From an uncultured Christensenella sp. (lineage in GTDB: Bacteria; Bacillota; Clostridia; Christensenellales; CAG-917), in the NCBI GenBank assembly GCA_910584155.1, contig CAJTYG010000009.1, positions 1 through 64,000 on the forward strand: 64,000 bases of DNA. Direction: 5' to 3'. Below are positions 50,889 to 59,677 of this stretch, one piece after another. The notes under the pieces were generated by a model, which had not been told where the DNA came from, ran no database searches, and saw nothing but the letters and a program-made list of their open reading frames with translations. The translations under genes and the position numbers were made by a program. How positions within the stretch are numbered: the stretch's first letter is position 1; each line of letters begins with the position of its first letter.

Positions 50889-51959
50889 ATGAGCAAAAAA
50901 TCTGCCGCCGATAAGAAGTCCGAGAGGGCTTTAAACAGGGCGTTTTATAAAAAATATAAGCTGCACAGACATCCGCTTATGGGCGGCGTTTTTGATTTGA
51001 TAGAGGGGATACGGGCTATCCCGAACGGGCGCACGCCCTTTGACGGCGAAATAAAAATCGAGCACGACGTAGTATATAAAACCGTCGGCGGGCAAAAGCT
51101 TTTGATGGATGTTTATTATCCGTCCCGTCCCATAGGCGAACGGTCGCCTGCGATTCTGATGATACCGGGAGGCGGATGGATGATACATAACCGCAGCCGC
51201 AGAGACGGCTATGCACGGTGCTTTGCGGTGTTGGGTGCGGTAGTCGCCGTGATAGACCATAGGCTGTGTCCCGAGGTGTTTTTCCCCGATAATCTTGCGG
51301 ACTGCATTGACGCATACAATTTTTTGACGGAAAATTCCGAAAGGTTTGGCATTGACAAAAACAATATCACCGTGACGGGCGACAGCTCCGGCGGACATCT
51401 TGCGGCGTGTGTGGGTTGCGCCTCGATAAATGCCGAATACTCGGACGCATTGCATTTGCCGACACTGCATACTAAGCCGTCCGCACTCATCTTTATAAGC
51501 GGCGCTTTCAGCTTTGACGTTATGCTGCGCTTGCCGTTTACGCAGCTGCTTATGGTAAGATACGTATGCGGCCTGAATAAGCGAAAGGAATTTAAAAACT
51601 GGAAGTTTTATAAATATATAAATCCTTACAATTTTTTGAGTGCGGAATTTCCTCCGTCCTACAACAACGGCGGCGGAACGGACTTCCTTTGTGCGGGCGA
51701 AGCCAAACGTATGGCTAAAAAGCTGACGGCGGCGGGCGTGCAAAACGAATATAAGGTGGGCAAAAGCGTTTTTAACAGTATGCACTGCTATGTTTTGAGA
51801 TTTCCGTTTAAGTCCGCAAGAAAGGACGCTTTGCTACTATATAAGTGGTATTGCAAAAGACAGCTGCAGCTCGGCGTCGATATGGGCGAGGGCTTGCAGC
51901 GCATAGATAAGTTTATGACGCATTATAAAAAGTCCTTAAAGGGCAAAACGGTGTGCTGA
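50889..51959 (+). CDS. Alpha/beta hydrolase, HSL/carboxylesterase type
   Basis: 356 residues. The oxyanion motif is PGGGWM near 97 and the nucleophile elbow is GDSSGG near 163; the His is probably in SMHCYVLRFP near 299. An N-terminal basic stretch (KKSAADKKSERALNRAFYKK) has no signal peptide. It acts on small esters, substrate unknown. Its stop overlaps the start of the rRNA methyltransferase gene. Confidence 0.87.
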   Translation: MSKKSAADKKSERALNRAFYKKYKLHRHPLMGGVFDLIEGIRAIPNGRTPFDGEIKIEHDVVYKTVGGQKLLMDVYYPSRPIGERSPAILMIPGGGWMIHNRSRRDGYARCFAVLGAVVAVIDHRLCPEVFFPDNLADCIDAYNFLTENSERFGIDKNNITVTGDSSGGHLAACVGCASINAEYSDALHLPTLHTKPSALIFISGAFSFDVMLRLPFTQLLMVRYVCGLNKRKEFKNWKFYKYINPYNFLSAEFPPSYNNGGGTDFLCAGEAKRMAKKLTAAGVQNEYKVGKSVFNSMHCYVLRFPFKSARKDALLLYKWYCKRQLQLGVDMGEGLQRIDKFMTHYKKSLKGKTVC

Positions 51960-53401
51960 TGGATCTGATAAAGGGCGACATTATAGAGGCTACGGTGACG
52001 GACTTCGCAAGCGAGGGCGAGGGAGTGATAAAATCGGACGGTTATCCGATATTTGTTCCTTTTGCCATAAAGGGCGAAAAGATACGTGCCTGCGTCACAT
52101 TTGCGAAAAAGGACTGCGCTTTCGGCGAGGTCGTTGAGGTGGTTACGCCGTCGGCAGACCGTATCAAGCCGCTTTGTCCCTACTTCGGCAAGTGCGGCGG
52201 GTGCGATTTGCAGCATATATCCACGCATTTGCAGCTTGAAATAAAGCGTGGCGCCGTGCAAAACGCACTCAAAAAAATCGCAGGCATAGATGTAAACGTG
52301 CCTTGGCCCGTGAGACTGAACGATTGGGGTTACCGAAACAAGCTGTCCTTGCCGTTTGCCTACAACGGGCGCAGCAAAAGAGTGTCGCTCGGCTTTTACG
52401 AAAAACGTACTCATAAGGTCGTGCCCTTGAAATGGTGTCCGCTGCACGGCGAGTGGGCAAGCAAGCTCATCGCCGAAGTGAGCGAATGGGCAAATGAGTT
52501 TAATATTTCCGTATATGACGAAAACACGCATACGGGGCTTTTGCGCCACGTCGTGGCACGTATGTTGGATAGCCTTTCAGTCACAGTCGTTATAAACGGC
52601 GATAAACTGCCAAAGCAGGCGGAGCTTATCCAAAAGCTAAAGCGCAGCTTTGCAGATTTTACGCTTTATATTTCGCCAAACAAAAAGAACGGAAACGTGA
52701 TAATGGGCGACAGCGCACGCCTTGTATACGGGCAGGAAAAGCCGCAAAGCTTGGGCAGGTTTAAAGCGATAGTTTCCCCAAAATCCTTTTTGCAGATAAA
52801 CAACGACGTGAGAGACGCCATATACGACTGCGCCGCAAACGCTCTCGCCGATTTTGACGGGGATATAATAGAGCTGTATTCGGGCGTGGGACTGCTCACG
52901 GCTCAAATCGCCTTGCGACTGCCAAATGCAAAAATCACCGCTGTGGAAATCGAAAGGTCGTCAAGCGGCGATGCGGCTGCGCTTATGCGGTCCCTTGAGC
53001 TGTCCGACAGGGTAAAGTGCGTTTGCGACGACGCAAAAAGATTTATCACGGCGCTGCCTGAAGCGCAGAGTGACGAGGATAAAATAACGGTTGACGAGGC
53101 GACGGCAAAATCGCCGTACTATCTCGGCGGAATGTTTGAAGCGGTAAAAAAAGCCCTCATTCTCGACCCGCCTCGCAGAGGCTGCGACAGGGAAGTTTTA
53201 GAGTGCGCCGACGGCTTTGACAGGATAGTTTATATATCCTGCAATCCGCAAACGCTTGCAAGGGATATAAAAATACTTTCTGCCAAATATGACCTCACAT
53301 ATGTTCAGCCCTTTGATATGTTTCCTCAAACAGCAAACGTCGAGACATTGGTGTTGCTTTCTAAAAAAAATCCGACGGGTATATCAAAGTCAACAATGTA
53401 A
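51959..53401 (+). CDS. RumA/TrmA-family RNA (uracil-5) methyltransferase
   Basis: 480 residues. An N-terminal TRAM domain (GDIIEATVTDFASEGEGV) is followed by a [4Fe-4S] site CPYFGKCGGCDLQH near 75, the SAM site ELYSGVGLLTAQ near 305, and the catalytic pair ILDPPRRGCDREVL and YISCNPQTLARDI. It methylates a uridine of 23S rRNA or tRNA; which position cannot be told from motifs. ATG 51959 overlaps the preceding TGA. Confidence 0.93.
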   Translation: MDLIKGDIIEATVTDFASEGEGVIKSDGYPIFVPFAIKGEKIRACVTFAKKDCAFGEVVEVVTPSADRIKPLCPYFGKCGGCDLQHISTHLQLEIKRGAVQNALKKIAGIDVNVPWPVRLNDWGYRNKLSLPFAYNGRSKRVSLGFYEKRTHKVVPLKWCPLHGEWASKLIAEVSEWANEFNISVYDENTHTGLLRHVVARMLDSLSVTVVINGDKLPKQAELIQKLKRSFADFTLYISPNKKNGNVIMGDSARLVYGQEKPQSLGRFKAIVSPKSFLQINNDVRDAIYDCAANALADFDGDIIELYSGVGLLTAQIALRLPNAKITAVEIERSSSGDAAALMRSLELSDRVKCVCDDAKRFITALPEAQSDEDKITVDEATAKSPYYLGGMFEAVKKALILDPPRRGCDREVLECADGFDRIVYISCNPQTLARDIKILSAKYDLTYVQPFDMFPQTANVETLVLLSKKNPTGISKSTM

Positions 53402-53451
53402 ATATAAACTAATTAAATATCGTTGTAAGAAAAATATAATAAAGAGAGCAA

Positions 53452-54561
53452 ATGATGGATTTAGCGTGTAAGAAAGATTTAGATAAATTTAAGGGCTGTC
53501 TTGTCGGCGGAGCAATAGGGGATGCGCTGGGTTATCCCATTGAATTTTATAGCTTAGATGAAATTTATTTTAAGTATGGCAAAGACGGTTTAACGCAATA
53601 TAAGCTGCAAAACGGCAAGGCGTTGATTTCCGACGACACGCAAATGACGCTGTTTACGGCAAACGGACTATTATATTGCAAAGCTAACGAAGTTATCAGC
53701 GGAAAGAAGGGTAGCTATTCTGCTGCTATTTGGGGCGCATACAAGGATTGGTTGAAAACACAATACGGTATGAAAACCGTTGCCGAGTCCAAATGTTCTT
53801 GGCTTTTAAATGTGCCCGAGTTGCACGACCGCCGTGCCCCCGGCAATACTTGTATTTCCGCACTAATGGGGAATGTGAGCGGCACAATAGAAATGCCGAT
53901 AAATGGCAGTAAGGGCTGCGGAGGTGTAATGCGTGTTGCGCCGATAGGACTTTACTTTTCGGGTAAAGATATCGAAGCGGATAAAATCGATATGATAGGT
54001 GCGGAAGCTGCAGCTCTTACCCATGGGCATGAGCTGGGCTATATCCCTGCGGCGGCGTTAACTCATATTATTTATAGCGTTGTTTCCGAAGAGGTTACAG
54101 ATTTGGAATATGCCGTTAAAGGCAGTTTAACGGCAGTAAAAAAGCTGTTTACAAATGCGGTTTATTTAAGAAAATTTGTAGAACTCATTGAACTCGCAAT
54201 AAAACTTGCAAATTCAGATATATCAGATACTCAAGCAATTAGCAAGCTCGGTGAAGGCTGGGTTGCTGAAGAAACTTTGGCAATAGCCGTATATTGTGCA
54301 ATAAAATATCAAAATGATTTTGAAAAGGCTATAATTGCGGCGGTAAACCATAGCGGGGATAGCGATTCGACGGGCGCCGTTACGGGCAACATTTTGGGCG
54401 CATTTTTAGGACTCGAAAAAATCCCGAAAGAGTTTTTAGTTGATCTCGAAATGGAACAGCTTATAGAAGAAATTGCCGAAGACTTATACACGGGCTATGC
54501 CGACAACGACAAATGGAAAAGTAAATATATAGATTGCAGTTTTATATTCAATTCACATTAA
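53452..54561 (+). CDS. ADP-ribosylglycohydrolase family protein (ARH/DraG type)
   Basis: 369 residues. Metal-binding and active-site segments are LVGGAIGDALGYPIEF near 15, ISDDTQMTLF near 63, NGSKGCGGVMRVAP near 152 and NHSGDSDSTGAVTGNILG near 300. Such enzymes remove ADP-ribose from proteins or nucleic acids. GC content drops from here to about 55,700, which suggests recent acquisition. It stands alone with its own ribosome binding site. Confidence 0.92.
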   Translation: MMDLACKKDLDKFKGCLVGGAIGDALGYPIEFYSLDEIYFKYGKDGLTQYKLQNGKALISDDTQMTLFTANGLLYCKANEVISGKKGSYSAAIWGAYKDWLKTQYGMKTVAESKCSWLLNVPELHDRRAPGNTCISALMGNVSGTIEMPINGSKGCGGVMRVAPIGLYFSGKDIEADKIDMIGAEAAALTHGHELGYIPAAALTHIIYSVVSEEVTDLEYAVKGSLTAVKKLFTNAVYLRKFVELIELAIKLANSDISDTQAISKLGEGWVAEETLAIAVYCAIKYQNDFEKAIIAAVNHSGDSDSTGAVTGNILGAFLGLEKIPKEFLVDLEMEQLIEEIAEDLYTGYADNDKWKSKYIDCSFIFNSH

Positions 54562-54675
54562 AATTAAACAAGTAATTTGAAAGTGGAAAGATTACATTTC
54601 TAAGCAAGAGGAAATTTTGGATGAAATGAGAATATGGTAAAATAACGTAAGATAATTATTTAGGAGGAAAAATTT

Positions 54676-55683
54676 ATGAAAATTCATTATTTTCAAAGGT
54701 ATCAACAACACGAAAATGTAGCTACGGCAAATGCTATGTTACTATTGTCAAGACTTTATAACTATTCGGCAGACAAGTTTTATCAGTTGTTAAAAGTAAA
54801 CTTTTTTTCAAGCTCGATTGAGCCTGAAATCGGTTTTAATCTGCAAGTTAAAAGTAAAAACGGAAATAGCGTACCTGATGCAGTTATTTCACAGGAAAGC
54901 TTCAGTATTATTGTAGAAACAAAGATAGGTGATTGGTATTATGAAGATCAATTGATGCGGCATTTGAAATCATTTGGCGATACTAATAATAAAATTTTGT
55001 TGACATTATCTACAGAACTTATGAATGAGCAAAAAAAGAAATGTTTTGAAGAAAGGCTGCGTAGCTTTAACTCACAAAATGTATCAAAAATACAACATAT
55101 AAATATGACGTTTGAGGGCTTAGCTAAAGCGATACAAGATTTGCTTGATGATAGAGATTATGAAATGCAAGATATCTTAGATGATTATATCGAGTGTTGC
55201 ATAGAAGATAAATTGATTGCAAACTATGATAGTTGGAAGATTTTAAGAGTGCAACTCGCTAATGCTACTTTTGATTTTAACATTAGAGAAGACTTATATT
55301 TTGACAACATAGACCGTAAATTCAGAAAACATAAGTATTTAGGTCTATATAAAGAAAAGAGCGTTAAGGCTATTGGTGAAGTCACAACTATAGTTACGGC
55401 TGTAAAAGATGAAAATGGCGATATAGTATTCGATTGCGAGATGGGTGAATTCACCGATGAAAAGAAAAATAAGATTTTAAGCGCTATGAGTGAATGGAAT
55501 TTGTCACATGAAAGATATTTCTTTGTTGATAAGTTTTATTCTACAGATTTCAAAAAGACATCTTTGCGTGCTCCTATGGGAAGTCGTGTTTTTGATTTAT
55601 CGTATGTTTTAGGCTTAAATAAGCAAGAGCCGCTTTCTGTAATCGAAATAGCAGATAAATTAAAAACAAAAACGTGGGAGTAG
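54676..55683 (+). CDS. Stand-alone PD-(D/E)XK nuclease-like protein
   Basis: 335 residues. PDAVISQESFSIIVETKIGD places Asp68, Glu81 and Lys83 in the classical spacing, with Gln92 in a following helix (YYEDQLMRHL). The C-terminal two-thirds is not recognised. There is a clear AGGAGG ribosome binding site, and the gene is AT-rich relative to the core genes. Such proteins occur in defence islands and as Holliday-type or phage nucleases; no partner restriction or toxin gene is seen. Function is inferred from the motif only. Confidence 0.75.
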   Translation: MKIHYFQRYQQHENVATANAMLLLSRLYNYSADKFYQLLKVNFFSSSIEPEIGFNLQVKSKNGNSVPDAVISQESFSIIVETKIGDWYYEDQLMRHLKSFGDTNNKILLTLSTELMNEQKKKCFEERLRSFNSQNVSKIQHINMTFEGLAKAIQDLLDDRDYEMQDILDDYIECCIEDKLIANYDSWKILRVQLANATFDFNIREDLYFDNIDRKFRKHKYLGLYKEKSVKAIGEVTTIVTAVKDENGDIVFDCEMGEFTDEKKNKILSAMSEWNLSHERYFFVDKFYSTDFKKTSLRAPMGSRVFDLSYVLGLNKQEPLSVIEIADKLKTKTWE

Positions 55684-55818
55684 AAAGAGCATATAAAAAA
55701 TTGTTTGAGTAAAGCATGAGTCATAAGATATGAAACAGCAGAAGAAAAGCTTGCCGTTTTAAATGAGAAGTAATACAATAATTTGTGTAAAACTATGACA
55801 AGTGATAATGTAGGTAAG

Positions 55819-56076
55819 ATGTTGTATAGATATATAAAAGTTGTGTATGACCGAGATTCGGCATTTGCGTATTCATATCTGGATAGTGTTGGAAATATAA
55901 ATATTGGCGATTATGTGTGGGTGCCCGTCGGCAGGTATAACGAGAAAAGGCTGGCGTATGTTGTGAGTGTCGGCGAATATACTATAGACAAGGTGCCTTT
56001 TCCTTTGGACAGGACTAAAAAGGTGCTGCGGGTGGCGACCGAAGATGAGGTCGCAAAGGCGGAGGGCGATTGGTGA
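55819..56076 (+). CDS. Small beta-barrel protein resembling the PriA 3'BD domain
   Basis: 85 residues from ATG 55819; an ATG at 55795 is possible. YRYIKVVYDRDSAFAYSY, then GDYVWVPVGRYNEKRLAYVV and KVPFPLDRTKKVLR recall the N-terminal DNA-end-binding domain of primosomal protein PriA, found alone in some Firmicutes. Role unknown. It nearly abuts the downstream esterase gene. Confidence 0.65.
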   Translation: MLYRYIKVVYDRDSAFAYSYLDSVGNINIGDYVWVPVGRYNEKRLAYVVSVGEYTIDKVPFPLDRTKKVLRVATEDEVAKAEGDW

Positions 56077-56077
56077 T

Positions 56078-56986
56078 ATGAAAGTAAGCCGTTTGGTAAA
56101 TTGGTTTTGGAACAGCTTTGTAAAAAACAATGACGCTAAAAATTTGGCAAGGCAAACCCCGCCCGATTTTGACGACGCTGTTTTGAACGTGAGCTATTTG
56201 GATGACGGACATAAATTGCACACCTTAAACGTATACCGTCCGAAGGGCGCAGTCGGTAAAATTCCCGTCATTTTCGACGTGCACGGCGGCGGTTGGTATT
56301 ACGGCGATAAGGAGCTTAATGCGAACTATTGCAAAGCACTTGTGCAGTACGGCTTTGCGGTGGTTGATATAAGCTACCGTTTGGCACCCGAGGCAAACAT
56401 ATTTGAGCAAATAAGCGACGTGTGCGCCGCTATTGAGTATTCGGGGCAGATGGCAGATGAGTTTGGCATAGATATGCAAAACGCTTTTATGGCAGGAGAC
56501 AGTGCGGGCGGTCATATCGTCGCCTTGATAGCCAACATCGCAAGCGATATCGTTTTGCAAAACAAGTTTGGAGTTGTGCCGAAGATAGCGCCAAAAGCCG
56601 TAGGGTTGATTTGTCCTGCGCTCGAGCCTCTTGAGATAGTGCCTTTGCCAAAGTCGAGTATGAAGTTTTATTATGATCCTATTTTCGGCGAAAACTTTTT
56701 GAAAAACGGCATTGCCGATTTGGTTTCTTTCAAAAGCATTTTGACGGCGGATATGTGTCCGTGCTTCCTCATTTCGGCATGCGGAGATTTTATCCGTCGG
56801 CAAACGCTAAACGGATATAAGCTGTTAAACGAGAGGGGCATTGAAGCCAAGCTATTCTACTTTGAGAAAAACGTCTGCAAGCAGCATAAGCTCATTCACG
56901 TATTCAACGTGCTTAACTGGGATTGGGAGGAATCTCAGATGGCAAACCGTGCAATGTGCGAGTTTTTTAAAAGTAAAGTAATCTAA
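56078..56986 (+). CDS. Alpha/beta hydrolase, HSL type
   Basis: 302 residues. VHGGGWYYGDKE carries the oxyanion motif and AGDSAGGHIVALIAN the nucleophile elbow near 145; ISACGDFIRRQ probably holds the acid and KHKLIHVFN-like segment the base. No signal peptide. It is distantly similar to the hydrolase at 50889. ATG 56078 follows the previous stop by one base; an intrinsic terminator lies 40 bases after it. Confidence 0.87.
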   Translation: MKVSRLVNWFWNSFVKNNDAKNLARQTPPDFDDAVLNVSYLDDGHKLHTLNVYRPKGAVGKIPVIFDVHGGGWYYGDKELNANYCKALVQYGFAVVDISYRLAPEANIFEQISDVCAAIEYSGQMADEFGIDMQNAFMAGDSAGGHIVALIANIASDIVLQNKFGVVPKIAPKAVGLICPALEPLEIVPLPKSSMKFYYDPIFGENFLKNGIADLVSFKSILTADMCPCFLISACGDFIRRQTLNGYKLLNERGIEAKLFYFEKNVCKQHKLIHVFNVLNWDWEESQMANRAMCEFFKSKVI

Positions 56987-57026
56987 ATTTAAGAAAAGTA
57001 GGTTTAAGTATATAAAATCAGTATTT

Positions 57027-57066
57027 AAAAAGCCGTTTGTGAAAAAATTGCAGACGGTTTTTCTTT
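57027..57066 (+). terminator. Intrinsic terminator after the esterase
   Basis: CCGTTTG (57033–57039) pairs with CAGACGG (57051–57057) with one G·T pair, flanked by A-run and T-run. Confidence 0.8.
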
Positions 57067-57186
57067 ATGCCGTTTACAATTTGTTTACAAATAAATTACT
57101 TTTTTAAAATATTACATTATCACTTTTTTAATTTGCGTTTTGTAAACTTTGCAGAAAGAATTTGAATACAAAGGAATAGGTGGAGT

Positions 57187-58035
57187 ATGCAAAAAATCAG
57201 ATCGTATTTTTCTTATGTGGCGCAGCGCACAAAGTCAAGCAAACCGTTTTTTGCGTTGATACTGCTGTATACGACGTTTTGCTTTGCGTCGTTTGTTTAT
57301 TTTGCCGTCATAAATAAGGTGAGAGACAGCGTTATGTCATTGCTGTTTATTTTGTTTGTCCCGCTTATATATCTTTTGGAAAAATCTATGAAGATCAAAT
57401 TTGTGACCGCATTTCTTACAGGCGTTTTGTTTATCGCTGCGGGCAGCATTATGGGTGCTTGCTATGACCTATATACGCTCGTGCCGTTTTTCGATACCAT
57501 TTTACATACCTTGTCGGGCTTCGTCTTTGCGTGCCTCGGCTTTGGACTTATGCAGCTTATGATAGGAAAGGCGGAAAATAAAAAATCATTTTTAGCCTGT
57601 CTGTTTTTCGGCTTTGCATTCAGCCTTGCAATAGGGCTCATCTGGGAATTGTTTGAGTATTTCGGCACTGCGGCGCTCGGTTTGGATATGCAGGAGGATA
57701 CGCTTGTGCAGGGCTTCCATTCATACTTTCTTTCGGGCACGCACAGCGAGACGTTTAATGTGGACGGCATAGTGCAGACTGTGATTTACTTCGGCAACGG
57801 GAAAACCGTTACGCTTGACGGATATCTTGATTTGGGATTGATAGATACCATCGAGGATATGGCGGTGTGCTTTTTCGGCGGCGTTGCCTATATGATTTTG
57901 ATAGCGATAGATTGGTGTAAAAAAAGGGCGCTGTATAAGCTGTTTATCCCTCAGCCTATCAAAACCGACGTCGTGCCGCCCGAGTGTACCGAAGTTCCCG
58001 CTACGGAATTGTGCGAGGCGACGGACAATAACTAA
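57187..58035 (+). CDS. DUF2238-like polytopic membrane protein
   Basis: 282 residues with about seven membrane helices. DTILHTLSGFVFACLGFG and AIGLIWELFEYFG contain the buried acidic and histidine residues of the DUF2238 family, and DLGLIDTIEDMAVCFFG is the second conserved segment. The C-terminal tail is soluble. Function unknown. GGTGG precedes the ATG. Confidence 0.78.
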   Translation: MQKIRSYFSYVAQRTKSSKPFFALILLYTTFCFASFVYFAVINKVRDSVMSLLFILFVPLIYLLEKSMKIKFVTAFLTGVLFIAAGSIMGACYDLYTLVPFFDTILHTLSGFVFACLGFGLMQLMIGKAENKKSFLACLFFGFAFSLAIGLIWELFEYFGTAALGLDMQEDTLVQGFHSYFLSGTHSETFNVDGIVQTVIYFGNGKTVTLDGYLDLGLIDTIEDMAVCFFGGVAYMILIAIDWCKKRALYKLFIPQPIKTDVVPPECTEVPATELCEATDNN

Positions 58036-58080
58036 GTCATTTGTTTGACAATTATTTTAACAGTGTTATTATTATAGGCA

Positions 58081-59154
58081 ATGGATATCTACTTTGTAAA
58101 AGCAGCGATCAAAAGCGTCATATTCAAGCTGCAAAACCTGCGGGCGCAAAGGCATGCCGTCATATTTGTTGGCGACAGTCTTACCGCACGCTGCGATTTA
58201 AATAAGTTTTATCCTAAATACGGCACATTGAACAGGGGAATATCCGGCGACGCTTTGGCAAATCTCGCACGCAGAATGGATTTAAGCGTTTACGACCTGT
58301 GTCCGAGAGCTATCGTATTTTTGATGGGAATAAACGATATCGCCTTTAACGGACTCAGCGATGACGACTTGCTCGCCCTATACGATAAGACCTTTGCCGA
58401 GTGGCGCAAGAGATATGCTACAATTCCGATTATCGTGCAGTCACTGTATCCCGCTGCCGACGACGAAAGAGCGGAATATAGTTTGCCAAAAGGTATCAAC
58501 GACAGGATAGTCAAGATAAATGCAAAACTGAAAATGCTTTGCCAAAAATATTGGCTCGAGTTTGCGAATATACATTCCTTATTGCTTAAAGACGGACGGC
58601 TCAACAGAGAGCTTTCCTGCGACTGTCTGCACTTAAACGAAAAGGGATATAGAATTGTTTCGGGCGAAATAGGCAGACTGCTCGATGAGTATTTGTCAGA
58701 CTCCATAGACATTTACAGCAAAGGGGAATATCCGTCCGATGCACTGTCAAATTTTTATGCGCACAGCTTTGTGATGGACGGCAGAAACTATGCAAGTATG
58801 GAAGGATTTTTGCAGTCTTTAAAAGTCAAAAATGTGGCTAAAGCAAGTAAGATTTGCGCATTGTGCGGCGCTAAAGCAAAAGCGGCAGGGAAAAGACATT
58901 CGCTTTGGAAGCTTACGAAAACCTTGTATTACAACGGAACGTCTATCAAGCGAGACAGCGCAGAATTTGACCGTCTGATTACAAAAGCCTACGACGCACT
59001 GTTTGAAAACGAGAAGTTTAAAGCTGCGCTGAAAGGCAGCGAAAATAAATTGCTCGAGCACTCCGTAGGCAAGGACGATAAGCATAAAACAGTGCTTACG
59101 AGAAATGAGTTTTTGGCTCAATTATACCGTTTAAGAAACAAATTAGAAAGTTAA
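58081..59154 (+). CDS. SGNH hydrolase fused to a NADAR-like domain
   Basis: 357 residues. Residues 25–210 form an SGNH/GDSL hydrolase: FVGDSLTARC (Ser nucleophile), GISGDALANL, LMGINDIAF and CDCLHLNEKGY (Asp/His). Residues about 220–350 look like the NADAR/YbiA family: DALSNFYAHSFVMDG, then YASMEGFLQSLK and a late LLEHSVGKDD. NADAR domains can remove ADP-ribose from nucleic acid. The second domain call is by eye, with moderate doubt. The ribosome binding site is weak; TATT(A)TATAGG just upstream may be promoter. Confidence 0.75.
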   Translation: MDIYFVKAAIKSVIFKLQNLRAQRHAVIFVGDSLTARCDLNKFYPKYGTLNRGISGDALANLARRMDLSVYDLCPRAIVFLMGINDIAFNGLSDDDLLALYDKTFAEWRKRYATIPIIVQSLYPAADDERAEYSLPKGINDRIVKINAKLKMLCQKYWLEFANIHSLLLKDGRLNRELSCDCLHLNEKGYRIVSGEIGRLLDEYLSDSIDIYSKGEYPSDALSNFYAHSFVMDGRNYASMEGFLQSLKVKNVAKASKICALCGAKAKAAGKRHSLWKLTKTLYYNGTSIKRDSAEFDRLITKAYDALFENEKFKAALKGSENKLLEHSVGKDDKHKTVLTRNEFLAQLYRLRNKLES

Positions 59155-59174
59155 AGTATCTATTTGGAGTTATT

Positions 59175-59618
59175 ATGCTATATTCCCCCGAAATCAACAA
59201 AGCCTTGAAGCTTGTGTTTGAAGCGCACGCAGGGCAGTTTGACAAAAGCGGATTGCCGTATGTGTTGCACCCGATCGTCGTTGCAAGTCAGATGACGGAT
59301 ATCACAAGTACGGCGGTAGCACTGTTGCACGACGTGATAGAGGATACTAAATATACCGCCGATGATCTGCTTGCGCTCGGTTTCTCAAAAGAAGTCGTAG
59401 AGGCAGTTGTGTTGCTCACTCACAGCTCGGACGAGCCTTATATGGACTATATAAACAGAATAAAGCAGAATCCCGTTGCCCGTGCCGTGAAACTCGCTGA
59501 CCTCAAGCACAACTGCGATACTTCTCGTTTTGACGGCGAAGTTCCGCCCTCCGTCCTCAATAAAATCAAAAATTGCTACGAGCCTGCCCGCAAGCTGCTT
59601 GAAGAATATTCGGCTTGA
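59175..59618 (+). CDS. Small HD-domain (p)ppGpp hydrolase-like protein
   Basis: 147 residues. HAGQFDKSGLPYVLHPIVVA, ALLHDVIEDTKY (HD metal site with the following E-D) and RAVKLADLKHNCDTSR match the hydrolase half of RelA/SpoT and stand-alone alarmone hydrolases. No synthetase domain. It may clear (p)ppGpp or a related nucleotide. The start follows TTGGAG. Confidence 0.87.
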   Translation: MLYSPEINKALKLVFEAHAGQFDKSGLPYVLHPIVVASQMTDITSTAVALLHDVIEDTKYTADDLLALGFSKEVVEAVVLLTHSSDEPYMDYINRIKQNPVARAVKLADLKHNCDTSRFDGEVPPSVLNKIKNCYEPARKLLEEYSA

Positions 59619-59643
59619 TAATTTGTTTGTTTAATGTTATACT
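59615..59643 (+). promoter_or_regulatory. glf promoter
   Basis: TTGATA (59615–59620), overlapping the preceding stop codon, 17-base spacer, TATACT (59638–59643). Confidence 0.7.
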
Positions 59644-59677
59644 TTCAATAAATAAATAGAAACTATAATTACGGCAA

